This document shows, in pieces, positions 42,983 to 51,069 of a DNA stretch of 64,000 bases. Below the pieces are notes generated by a model. That model made no database searches. It was given only the letters and a program-made list of their open reading frames with translations, and was not told where the DNA came from. Within the stretch, counting starts at the first letter, position 1, and the number at the start of each line of letters is the position of its first letter. The position numbers were made by a program, and so were the translations under genes. The stretch lies in the NCBI GenBank assembly GCA_020635435.1, contig JACJZU010000001.1:372001-436000 (forward strand), written 5' to 3'. This DNA comes from Flavobacteriales bacterium (GTDB lineage: Bacteria > Bacteroidota > Bacteroidia > NS11-12g > UBA9320).

Positions 42983-43236
42983 CTCATTCTAATTTAATGC
43001 CGTTGGTATAATGTCGTTATGAAAGTCTTTTGAATACATTCTGAATTGCCGCACCGAATTGTTCCTAACATTCATTTATACAAATCTTATTGAAATCAAT
43101 GCAAAAAACCTGTTCTCTAGCTAAAAAGTCATCAGTGAAACAGCTTCAGGGTAATCGATCGACCTGATTTTGTGCTTATGCATTTTTTTCGACAATCACG
43201 TATTATTGCCAACTGAAAAATCATTATTATAAACTT

Positions 43237-44175
43237 ATGAGTCAACGATCCTATTCACTTGGAATTTCCTTTCAACTTTTGTTGATAATTTGCGCCTTCT
43301 CCTTTATTAATTCCTCAGCTGTGGCTCAACCCGCGGGATGGCCGGCATGGGCTCCCTGGCCGGTGACTGCTACATATAACTTGAGCAATGCTGCTGCATC
43401 GGGCTGTCCAACTTCCATGCAATCGGTGACCTTCAGTTCGAATGTACAGATCAACCAAAACAGTGGTACGATTCTGAACTTTTCAGAGACCATTAATGGA
43501 TATTATTATGAAATCCAGGCCCTGAAAAATGGCTATGTGAATTTTCGGGTATACAAAGGGGCGAAGCCAAATACTTCATGCAATGTTTTCGGACTTGTTA
43601 ACCTCGGCACCTTCCCGTCTCCTGTCAATTTTGGAGCTGTAAACACTTCCTCCAGCGGCTCCAACTGGAATTGTTCAACATGTGGAGTACCAACTGTCAC
43701 AACCCCGATCACTTGCAGTGCGGCAGCAAGCAATCCGTCATGTTTTGGGGAATCAAGCGGATCTGCTACTGTTCAAGTGGCCGGTGGCAGCGGAAATTAC
43801 ACCTATTCCTGGTCGGGAGGTTCTCAAACCAGTGGCACGTCTTCAACTCTGAATGGACTCGCTCCCGGAAACTATACAGTTTCGGTTACGAATGGCTCGG
43901 AATCAACTACCTGTTCGGTAACGATAACAGGATCTGCTGAGATCAAAATCTTCGTTCGCCCGACAGACAACTCGTCAATCAGCTCCCGTCCTTCGGGCAA
44001 CGATGGCTTCATGTCGTTGATACTTGGCGCTACCCCTTCCGTTACGTACAGTTGGACCGGTCCAAGCACATCCGCAGCGGCCGACCCAACGGGCATCAAA
44101 CCCGGACGCTATATGTTGCAGGTACGCGATGGCAACGATTGTGAGGAAACGGCAGGACCTTTCTTCTTGCGTTGA
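43237..44175 (+). CDS. Secreted protein with SprB-type repeat and shared C-terminal module
   Basis: 312 aa. The signal peptide is SFQLLLIICAFSFINSSAVAQ. Residues 32-148 form a Trp/Gly-rich domain I do not recognise (WPAWAPWPVTATYNLS, then NGYYYEIQALKNGYVNF, and CSTCG). A SprB-type repeat follows at about 155-230 (GNYTYSWSGG, GLAPGNYTVSVT), then a closing module (232-312) with KIFVRP, VTYSWTGPSTS, GRYMLQVRD and the end GPFFLR. The last two modules match the protein at 11168-12424 along their whole length. No recognised T9SS sorting domain is present. Likely a surface adhesin. Confidence 0.75.
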   Translation: MSQRSYSLGISFQLLLIICAFSFINSSAVAQPAGWPAWAPWPVTATYNLSNAAASGCPTSMQSVTFSSNVQINQNSGTILNFSETINGYYYEIQALKNGYVNFRVYKGAKPNTSCNVFGLVNLGTFPSPVNFGAVNTSSSGSNWNCSTCGVPTVTTPITCSAAASNPSCFGESSGSATVQVAGGSGNYTYSWSGGSQTSGTSSTLNGLAPGNYTVSVTNGSESTTCSVTITGSAEIKIFVRPTDNSSISSRPSGNDGFMSLILGATPSVTYSWTGPSTSAAADPTGIKPGRYMLQVRDGNDCEETAGPFFLR

Positions 44176-44219
44176 TTTAGGACAGAGCTCCTCACGGTCC
44201 GAAACTGATCGAGTGAATG

Positions 44220-44255
44220 AACAGGAATGCGAAACACCGCCTTCCTGTTTTTTTT
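44220..44255 (+). terminator. Terminator after the SprB-repeat gene
   Basis: 8-bp stem AACAGGAA / TTCCTGTT (44220-44227 and 44242-44249) with a 14-base loop that can pair internally (GCG/CGC), followed by a T run of about eight. Confidence 0.8.
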
Positions 44256-44330
44256 GCCTATTCATCACGAAGCCCATGAAATCTAATTGGTGGTAAATGG
44301 TGTTACACATTTGCAAAGAAGCCCATTAAA

Positions 44331-46280
44331 TTGCCACCTGATTTGAAATCAATCCTCCGATATCTTTTCGCTGTCACGTCCATTTTAGCGAGCGTGTTCT
44401 CAGCAAAGTCGCAGTCGCCCGAGGAATGGTTGATGAAGGGCGAACGGATGAACTTCGAGCGCAAGTTGGAACTGCAAAAAAAAGGAGGTACCGGTTTGGA
44501 CTACGATCTTGTGTACCATCGCATTGAACTTAATCTGAACCCTTACAAAGATTCCATTTCAGGAAGTGTTCTCACCCAATTCCGTGCATTGGAGGAACAG
44601 TTGGAAGAGATCGCGTTTGACCTGCGTTCAAATATGAAGGTCGACAGTGTCCTGAAAGGGTCGCAACGTCTCAATTTCAGACGATCCGGAGATCTGCTGT
44701 ACATCAGTTTATCGAAACCAATTTCAGCCGGTGCTTTGGATAGTGTGCACGTATTTTATCAAGGCAATCCGGTGAACAACCCCTACAACAGTTATGAGCG
44801 CGAAAAACGCAGACCCAAAAATCCGCACCCGGCTATTTGGACACTTTCGCAACCCTACGGCGCACATGCCTGGTGGCCGTGTAAGGAAACGCTTACCGAT
44901 AAGATCGATTCGCTGGATGTTTGGATAACCGTTCCTAAAGGGAATAAAGCAGCTTCGCTCGGCAAACTCCTCGACAGTTTACCGGTTGATGATTCTTCAC
45001 TGCGCTTCCGTTGGCAACACCGCTACCCGGTTATAACATACCTCATTGCCGTAGCAGTGAGCAATTATGCGGAGTTCACCGATCAGGTATTTTGGGAAGA
45101 TGGCGATTCCATGCCGATACTGAACTACGTGTATCCGGAATATGTTGCATCGGGGAGGGAACCCGCCCGGGAAACTGTGCCGATGATGCATCTTTTCGAC
45201 TCCCTATTCGGCCCTTATCCGTTCCGAACAGAAAAATACGGGCATGCCCAAATGCTCCGCAGCGGTGGCATGGAACATCAAACCATGAGTTTCATGTCGG
45301 GTTTGGAATATGGATTAGTTGCCCACGAATTGGCACACCAATGGTTTGGCGACAAAGTAACCTGTGCATCCTGGTCGGATCTTTGGCTCAACGAGGGTTT
45401 TGCGACCTACTTATCCTATGTGGCCTATGAATTTCTGCGTTCGGAGGAAGATGCCCGTGATGAACTTCAACGGATTCGCACATCGGCGATGAGTGAAAAT
45501 AACGGATCTGTATTCGTTGCAGATACGCTCAACATATCGCGCCTCTTCAGCGGAAGATTGACCTACAGCAAAGGGGCCCTGGTACTGCATATGTTGAGGT
45601 GGACTGTTGGTGATGAGGCCTTTTTCCGTGGGCTTCGCAACTATTTGAGCGATCCGAGGCTTGCATTTGGCAGTGCCCGAACGGCAGATCTTCAGTGGCA
45701 CCTGGAGCAGGCTTCCGGAAAGGATCTGAACGAATTCATGGCGGATTGGTTCTATGGGGAAGGCTACCCGACCTATATTATCCGATGGCGAATGGTAGGG
45801 AATGAGGCTGAATTGAAGATCAAGCAGATCGCAACTTCCACGGTGGATTTCTTCAACATTGAAATTCCGATTCAATTCCTGGGACCGGATCGAGACACCA
45901 TCCTGATCATCTCCCCTCAGCAAGGAAAGGAACTCTATCGGCTGTATCCGGGATTCATTCCAGACAGCATCCGATTCGACCCCGATATGTGGATCATGGC
46001 CAAATCGCAGGTATTTTCCGAGAGTTCCATTGACCGGTCTATCTTCCTCTATCCGGTTCCGGCACAGGATGAATTGCGCATACGACATCAATTTGGCAAG
46101 ATCGGTTCTGTTCAGATCTTCGATCTGCATGGTCGGGTCATTTCGGAAAGCACACAATTCGAAGAGAATGGGAAGATCATCCGAATTCCATTGGATGTCC
46201 TGCCCCCCGGGTGTTATCTCATCGAGATTCAGGGAGACAGCGGCATACTGCGCTCCTCATTTCTCAAAGCAGAATTTTAA
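44331..46280 (+). CDS. M1-family metallopeptidase with T9SS type A sorting domain
   Basis: 649 aa, TTG start (no ATG nearby). The signal region LFAVTSILASVFSAKSQ is followed by the M1 N-terminal domain. SGGMEHQTM (311-319) corresponds to the GxMEN exopeptidase motif but ends in His. HELAHQWFGDK (332-342) and NEGFATY (354-360, Glu355) bind zinc. Residues about 565-649 are a type A T9SS sorting domain (IFLYPVPAQDELRI, then GCYLIEIQGDSG). It is an extracellular aminopeptidase-like enzyme delivering amino acids from proteins. Its 3' end overlaps the convergent beta-helix lipoprotein gene by 4 bases. A weak CACATTTG element lies 17 bases upstream. Confidence 0.92.
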   Translation: MPPDLKSILRYLFAVTSILASVFSAKSQSPEEWLMKGERMNFERKLELQKKGGTGLDYDLVYHRIELNLNPYKDSISGSVLTQFRALEEQLEEIAFDLRSNMKVDSVLKGSQRLNFRRSGDLLYISLSKPISAGALDSVHVFYQGNPVNNPYNSYEREKRRPKNPHPAIWTLSQPYGAHAWWPCKETLTDKIDSLDVWITVPKGNKAASLGKLLDSLPVDDSSLRFRWQHRYPVITYLIAVAVSNYAEFTDQVFWEDGDSMPILNYVYPEYVASGREPARETVPMMHLFDSLFGPYPFRTEKYGHAQMLRSGGMEHQTMSFMSGLEYGLVAHELAHQWFGDKVTCASWSDLWLNEGFATYLSYVAYEFLRSEEDARDELQRIRTSAMSENNGSVFVADTLNISRLFSGRLTYSKGALVLHMLRWTVGDEAFFRGLRNYLSDPRLAFGSARTADLQWHLEQASGKDLNEFMADWFYGEGYPTYIIRWRMVGNEAELKIKQIATSTVDFFNIEIPIQFLGPDRDTILIISPQQGKELYRLYPGFIPDSIRFDPDMWIMAKSQVFSESSIDRSIFLYPVPAQDELRIRHQFGKIGSVQIFDLHGRVISESTQFEENGKIIRIPLDVLPPGCYLIEIQGDSGILRSSFLKAEF

Positions 46281-47677
46281 AACCGGCTCTCAAAGGCACC
46301 GGCATCCGGCTTAGCATCCCGGGTACGTTCAAGGAAATCTGTATTTACTACCGGAGTGAGCACCCGACCAATATCCTTGGCGGCCGACAACGTGTCCAGA
46401 TCAAAATTGTACGATCGGGGAGCAAGAAACCGGGGGTCTTCATTAACCACATTGTCTGCACCCGGCACGTCCAAACCACTTAGCTCAGTGCGGATAAGAT
46501 TGTTCTGAATTTCCAATGGTCCCACTTTGTTTTCATCGAGATCCAGGGCAAACTCATTGTCGAGCGATCCATAGATGATGTTGTTTCGGAATGATGCCGT
46601 AACCGGGTAGGTAGCGATCACATTGCCCAATTGGTCGCGTTCAATATTGTTCAGGGCGAAAGTGGGATCGCGCCTTGGAAATTCGAAGTTGAATGTGGCG
46701 AATGTGCAATTTCGCAAGAGATAATCCCCTCCGTACAGACCCAGAAACGTGAAGCGAGCACAATTGACAAAAACTGAATTCTCCGCCATGAGTGAACTTC
46801 CCCGTCCCGAAAGTCCGTCAAAACTCATATTCCGTACCTCTGTATTGTATACCTCCACAACGTAATTCCCATCAACACTGCTGGAATCGCAGTAAATACC
46901 CACTGTTCCGTTTTTAATGCGGGCATGCCGGATCCTGTTTGCTTTCGACGGATAACCAAACCAGATTCCGCCCCATTGCCCGGCAACTTCTTCGTAGTCG
47001 GGTTCGAGTCTGTCACCCTCAAAACGCACAGGTTCATCCACAGTTCCCTCGATCTTCAGGGTGCCTTCAACGAACAACCAGGAACGTGGTGCAAAGTGAA
47101 GTCGAACCCCGGGACCAATGGTGAGCTCGCAATTCTCGGGAACGTAAAGGTATCCATACACTACGTAGGGCTTCAATTTATCGTCCAAACGGGCATTGCA
47201 GAGGCTGTCGCGGAATATGTAATGCGCATCCTGCCCCCACGCAACAAGTTGTACCTTCTGATCATCTCCGTTCGTATGTATAAGTATGGAATCCCGAACT
47301 ATGAGCGGCAAAGCCTGTGGATCGCGGTTCGGGTCAACTGATAGCTCTACGAACACAAATACACTATCCTTACCCAGGATCTCAACATCGTCGATGCGGT
47401 TTCCACTTGTGCCATCCACATTTATTCGGAAAGTACTCCCGCTACCACCGGCCACCTGAAAACTGGCAAGTACCGGTTCCTTTCCGGGATTGACCACCAC
47501 AAACTGCTTGTTCACCGACATGGGAACACCCGGAGATGGACTCGTGAACACGGTATCGAATACCATTGTGTCTGCTTTGATATCAAGCTTGAATCCCGGA
47601 TCGGTATTGAATTCCGGTCCGTCCTTACACCCCCAGGCAAGGAGCATGGTGGCAACAACTAAAAAGATCAACCTCAT
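46277..47677 (-). CDS. Lipoprotein with parallel beta-helix domain
   Basis: 466 aa. The signal ends in lipobox LLAWGC (Cys17), followed by KDGPEFNTD. Residues 30-165 form an Ig-like region. From about 185 the sequence shows right-handed beta-helix rungs: LTIGPGVRLHFAPRSWLFVEG, TLKIEGTVDEPVRFEG, then IRHARIKNGTVGIYCD, NTEVRNMSFDGLSGRG and NSVFVNCARFTFLG. It ends KPDAGAFESRF, a common ending in Bacteroidota beta-helix proteins. It may bind or cleave polysaccharide, but I see no catalytic motif. An exact -7 box lies just upstream. Confidence 0.8.
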   Translation of the reverse strand: MRLIFLVVATMLLAWGCKDGPEFNTDPGFKLDIKADTMVFDTVFTSPSPGVPMSVNKQFVVVNPGKEPVLASFQVAGGSGSTFRINVDGTSGNRIDDVEILGKDSVFVFVELSVDPNRDPQALPLIVRDSILIHTNGDDQKVQLVAWGQDAHYIFRDSLCNARLDDKLKPYVVYGYLYVPENCELTIGPGVRLHFAPRSWLFVEGTLKIEGTVDEPVRFEGDRLEPDYEEVAGQWGGIWFGYPSKANRIRHARIKNGTVGIYCDSSSVDGNYVVEVYNTEVRNMSFDGLSGRGSSLMAENSVFVNCARFTFLGLYGGDYLLRNCTFATFNFEFPRRDPTFALNNIERDQLGNVIATYPVTASFRNNIIYGSLDNEFALDLDENKVGPLEIQNNLIRTELSGLDVPGADNVVNEDPRFLAPRSYNFDLDTLSAAKDIGRVLTPVVNTDFLERTRDAKPDAGAFESRF

Positions 47678-47685
47678 GGCCGGTT

Positions 47686-47693
47686 CAAAAGTA
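47686..47693 (-). promoter_or_regulatory. -7 element TACTTTTG of the beta-helix lipoprotein gene
   Basis: Exact TAnnTTTG match on the minus strand, ending eight bases before ATG 47677. A very short leader is implied. Confidence 0.5.
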
Positions 47694-47854
47694 CGAATCC
47701 CCGGAACAGTAACGCGTTGTTTGGCTCAGTGTTGCCATTGTGAACCCGTATGATGAAAACGTCCTGACACACCGGGATAATAATTCGAAACGGTTATGAA
47801 TGAAAGGCCCCGTTCATTGCCCTTCTGTGCATATACGGATCGAATTTTTGCAAA

Positions 47855-49063
47855 ATGAGATGCCAAATTCTGCTTCCGGTTGTGCTTTTCGTCCTTTCCA
47901 TGGTCAACCCCTTTCACACATGCGCACAACTGCGCAGTGTAATGGTAAATGCCTGTGGTACCGAGGGGGAGAATGAATATGTCGTGTTGAAGAATACGGG
48001 AAGCCCCTTCAAATTTCAAACCGATCAGATCAGACTCTGGTATGGAACGAGTTTACCGGCGAATACGCCTGTTTGTGATTCCTTTTGCACGACACCGAAT
48101 AGCGGTTACATTCAGGCCTTGAACTCCGGTTTGGACAGCTCGTGCAATTTCAGATTCAAGGCCTTGCAGGCAGGGGACACTATACGATCCGGAATGTATA
48201 TTCTGATCGTTCATCCTACGCCATCCGATACACCCGATCTGAATTCCTGGTGTGGCGTGCCCTCCGATAGCGTGGCAGTGCTCTTCGCCTGTGGCAACAA
48301 GTGGCGAAGCGGTGGCAATTTCGCCAATTCTCCATCCACCTGGCGCTACCTGCGCCTGAAATTCGGAACCGACACAAGCGATTATCGGTATCGTAACGGA
48401 TGGACAGCGGCCAGGGATGGCAATTTTGTTTCATTTGACAGTTCCGGTATGAGTCCGTCGTATGGTTACTATCCTTCTTGCGATGCAAACAGTGCGGATG
48501 CCCTTCCCGTGGAACTGATTGAATTCAGCGCATTCAGAGAGCATGGTGCCGTTAGGCTGAATTGGAAAACTGCATCCGAATCAGACAATCTCGGATTCAT
48601 CGTGGACCGCAGTCTCGACGGTGGGCAATGGCAACGTTGCGCTTTCATAGCGGGAGCGGTGCATTCATGGAGCGTGCAGAGCTATTCCTTCACAGACAAA
48701 AACGCTATTCCCGTGGGTTGCTACTACCGATTGAGGGATGTTGACGGAACTGGTGACACAAATGAGATCGGGTTGGTCCATGTAGCCCCGGAATCCCTGA
48801 ACCGACTGGATATACATCCAAATCCATTTCACACGGAGCTCTTTATCTGCGGAACAGACGCCTCCGGCTTTGCAGAAAGGTATGAGGAAGGAGGTCAGCT
48901 TTTCATACAGGACATGCGCGGTACGATGCATAGGGCAACACCGGTCCGGTCCAATGGATGTTCAAAGTGGGAGATCCCTGATCTCCATGCAGGCTTGTAT
49001 GTAGTTACCTATGTACATCGGAACCGGATCACCCATTGGTTGGCGCAAAAACACCCCAACTGA
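47855..49063 (+). CDS. Lamin-tail-like secreted protein with T9SS type A sorting domain
   Basis: 402 aa. Signal peptide LLPVVLFVLSMVNPFHTCAQ. Residues 25-205 resemble a lamin-tail-like domain (VMVNACGTEGENEYVVLKNTG). Residues 210-300 are the fibronectin-like stalk common in Bacteroidota secreted proteins (PVELIEFSAFREHGAVRLNW, then ASESDNLGFIVDRS). Residues about 315-402 are the type A sorting domain (LDIHPNPFHTELFI, HAGLYVVTYVHRN). It is exported through the type IX system. Function is unknown. AATTTTTG, one mismatch from the -7 consensus, ends four bases before the ATG. It diverges from the beta-helix lipoprotein gene. Confidence 0.82.
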   Translation: MRCQILLPVVLFVLSMVNPFHTCAQLRSVMVNACGTEGENEYVVLKNTGSPFKFQTDQIRLWYGTSLPANTPVCDSFCTTPNSGYIQALNSGLDSSCNFRFKALQAGDTIRSGMYILIVHPTPSDTPDLNSWCGVPSDSVAVLFACGNKWRSGGNFANSPSTWRYLRLKFGTDTSDYRYRNGWTAARDGNFVSFDSSGMSPSYGYYPSCDANSADALPVELIEFSAFREHGAVRLNWKTASESDNLGFIVDRSLDGGQWQRCAFIAGAVHSWSVQSYSFTDKNAIPVGCYYRLRDVDGTGDTNEIGLVHVAPESLNRLDIHPNPFHTELFICGTDASGFAERYEEGGQLFIQDMRGTMHRATPVRSNGCSKWEIPDLHAGLYVVTYVHRNRITHWLAQKHPN

Positions 49064-49079
49064 TTATTAGCGGTTCAAC

Positions 49080-49109
49080 TTTGGCGAATAAGTGAATAAC
49101 GTATCTTTG
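49080..49109 (+). promoter_or_regulatory. Promoter of the alanine dehydrogenase gene
   Basis: TTTG at 49080-49083, 18-base spacer, TATCTTTG at 49102-49109, both exact. The leader to ATG 49131 is about 15 bases and contains TTTAAAAATTTAGAG, the A/T-rich start region typical of the phylum. Confidence 0.75.
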
Positions 49110-49130
49110 CGCACTTTTAAAAATTTAGAG

Positions 49131-50246
49131 ATGATCATCGGTCTACCCAAAGAAATTAAGAACAACGAGAACCGGGTTGCTTTAACCCCGGCTGGCGTTT
49201 CTGAACTGATTAAGAATGGACATACTGTATACGTCCAAACGAATGCCGGAGCCGGAAGCGGTTTCCCGGATGAGGAATATCTGGTTGCTGGAGCTCAGAT
49301 CCTCCCAACGATAGAGGATGTTTACGGCATTGCCGAAATGATCGTAAAAGTAAAAGAGCCGATCGACGCGGAATATCCGCTGATCCGAAAAGATCAACTC
49401 TTATTCACTTACTTCCATTTTGCCAGTCACGAACCTTTGACCAAGGCTATGATGGAGAGCGGAGCGGTTTGTTTGGCCTATGAAACTGTTGAGAAGGCAG
49501 ATCGCTCTCTTCCCTTGCTGATTCCCATGAGCGAAGTTGCCGGACGTATGAGTGTGCAGGAAGGTGCGAAATACCTGGAGAAACCGATGGGTGGCCGTGG
49601 CGTATTGCTGGGAGGAGTTCCCGGTGTGCGTCCGGCTGAAGTATTGGTCCTCGGTGGAGGAATAGTTGGAACCCATGCCGCTAAGATGGCCGCCGGATTG
49701 GGTGCTCATGTTACCATGATGGACATTTCGCTCCCCCGTTTACGGGAATTGGACGATATCATGTCCGATAACGTAGATACGGTTTATTCCAACGAATACA
49801 ACATACGCGAAGCCATTCAGCACGCCGATCTGGTGATCGGAGCAGTATTGATACCGGGAGCCAAAGCCCCACACCTGATCACGCGCGACATGCTCTCGCT
49901 TATGAAGCCCGGCACAGTGCTGGTAGATGTGGCAGTGGATCAGGGAGGGTGTTTTGAGACTACACGTCCTACCACGCACCAGGATCCTGTTTACACCATT
50001 GATGGAGTTGTGCACTACTCAGTTGCCAATATGCCGGGAGCTGTACCATATACATCCACACTGGCACTCACGAACGCCACCCTTCCCTACGCCATACAAT
50101 TGGCCAACAAAGGATGGAAACAAGCCTGTATCGATAGCGCAGAACTCCGACTTGGCCTGAATGTGATTGAAGGCAAAGTTTGCTACAAAGGAGTTGCCGA
50201 TGCCTTCAACCTTGACTATCATCCTGTAGAGCAATTCCTGGGGTAA
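49131..50246 (+). CDS. ald: Alanine dehydrogenase
   Basis: 371 aa from ATG 49131 (MIIGLPKEIKNNENRVALTP). Substrate-binding Arg15, Lys75 (IVKVKEP) and catalytic His96 (FTYFHFASH) are all at the positions known for bacterial alanine dehydrogenases. The NAD-binding motif is LGGGIVGTHAAKMAAGLGA. GGVPGVRPAEV and VDVAVDQGG also fit. It interconverts L-alanine and pyruvate with release or uptake of ammonia. It has a strong promoter and a one-base gap to the following hydrolase gene. Confidence 0.96.
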   Translation: MIIGLPKEIKNNENRVALTPAGVSELIKNGHTVYVQTNAGAGSGFPDEEYLVAGAQILPTIEDVYGIAEMIVKVKEPIDAEYPLIRKDQLLFTYFHFASHEPLTKAMMESGAVCLAYETVEKADRSLPLLIPMSEVAGRMSVQEGAKYLEKPMGGRGVLLGGVPGVRPAEVLVLGGGIVGTHAAKMAAGLGAHVTMMDISLPRLRELDDIMSDNVDTVYSNEYNIREAIQHADLVIGAVLIPGAKAPHLITRDMLSLMKPGTVLVDVAVDQGGCFETTRPTTHQDPVYTIDGVVHYSVANMPGAVPYTSTLALTNATLPYAIQLANKGWKQACIDSAELRLGLNVIEGKVCYKGVADAFNLDYHPVEQFLG

Positions 50247-50247
50247 G

Positions 50248-51045
50248 ATGGGCGAATTGCAGATCCTTCACCATAAGATCTATGGAGGAAATGCACCCTA
50301 TTCAACCGGGAAACCGGTTCTCTTCATCTTGCACGGTCTGTTCGGGACCCTGGATAACTGGCACAATATTGCCAGGCAACTATCAGGCGAATTCACGGTA
50401 ATATCCGTGGATCAGCGCAATCATGGAAGGTCCTTCCATAGTCCTGATATGGATCTGGAATTGATGGCGGATGACCTTAAAATTCTTGCAGACCACCTTG
50501 GAATTGCCGAATTCCACTTGCTTGGGCACTCCATGGGCGGGAAAGTGGCGCTCACCTTTGTACAGCGTCACCCGGGCCTGGTGGAAAAATTGGTGATTGC
50601 CGATATCGCTCCCAAAGCCTATGCGTCCGGGCACGACTCAATTTTCGAAGCTATGCTCAGGCTTCCGATCTCCGAACTCAATTCCCGGCAAGAGGCCGAG
50701 GAACATTTGGCCGAAGATATAGCTCAGGAAGGTGTGCGATTGTTTATCCTGAAGAATATAGAGCGCAGAGATGAGGGCGGATTTCGATGGAAACTGAATC
50801 TCGATGCGATCCACCTGAATTATGACAGGATCCTTGTAGCCGTTGAGCCGGATTGGCCCTATTCCGGTCCGGTTCTGTTCATGCGGGGTGCCTCATCGCA
50901 TTACATCACCGACGAAGACATGCTCCATATTCCCGATCACTACCCCTATGCACAGTTCGTGAGCATTCCGAATGCAGGTCACTGGCTTCATGCGGATAAT
51001 CCCCCGGCATTTATACATCAACTGGAATATTTTCTGAATCACTAA
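50248..51045 (+). CDS. Alpha/beta hydrolase (YbfF-like esterase)
   Basis: 265 aa. FILHGLFGTLDNWHNIA with the HG oxyanion motif, DQRNHGRSFHSP, and the nucleophile elbow GHSMGGK with Ser95, then the catalytic His in NAGHWLHADNP near residue 247. This matches the YbfF group of esterases/thioesterases, and the length is right. It is cytoplasmic, with no signal peptide. The start lies one base after the alanine dehydrogenase stop, so the two are cotranscribed. The physiological substrate is unknown. Confidence 0.9.
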   Translation: MGELQILHHKIYGGNAPYSTGKPVLFILHGLFGTLDNWHNIARQLSGEFTVISVDQRNHGRSFHSPDMDLELMADDLKILADHLGIAEFHLLGHSMGGKVALTFVQRHPGLVEKLVIADIAPKAYASGHDSIFEAMLRLPISELNSRQEAEEHLAEDIAQEGVRLFILKNIERRDEGGFRWKLNLDAIHLNYDRILVAVEPDWPYSGPVLFMRGASSHYITDEDMLHIPDHYPYAQFVSIPNAGHWLHADNPPAFIHQLEYFLNH

Positions 51046-51069
51046 CATTGAAACAGAATTTTCTCAACC

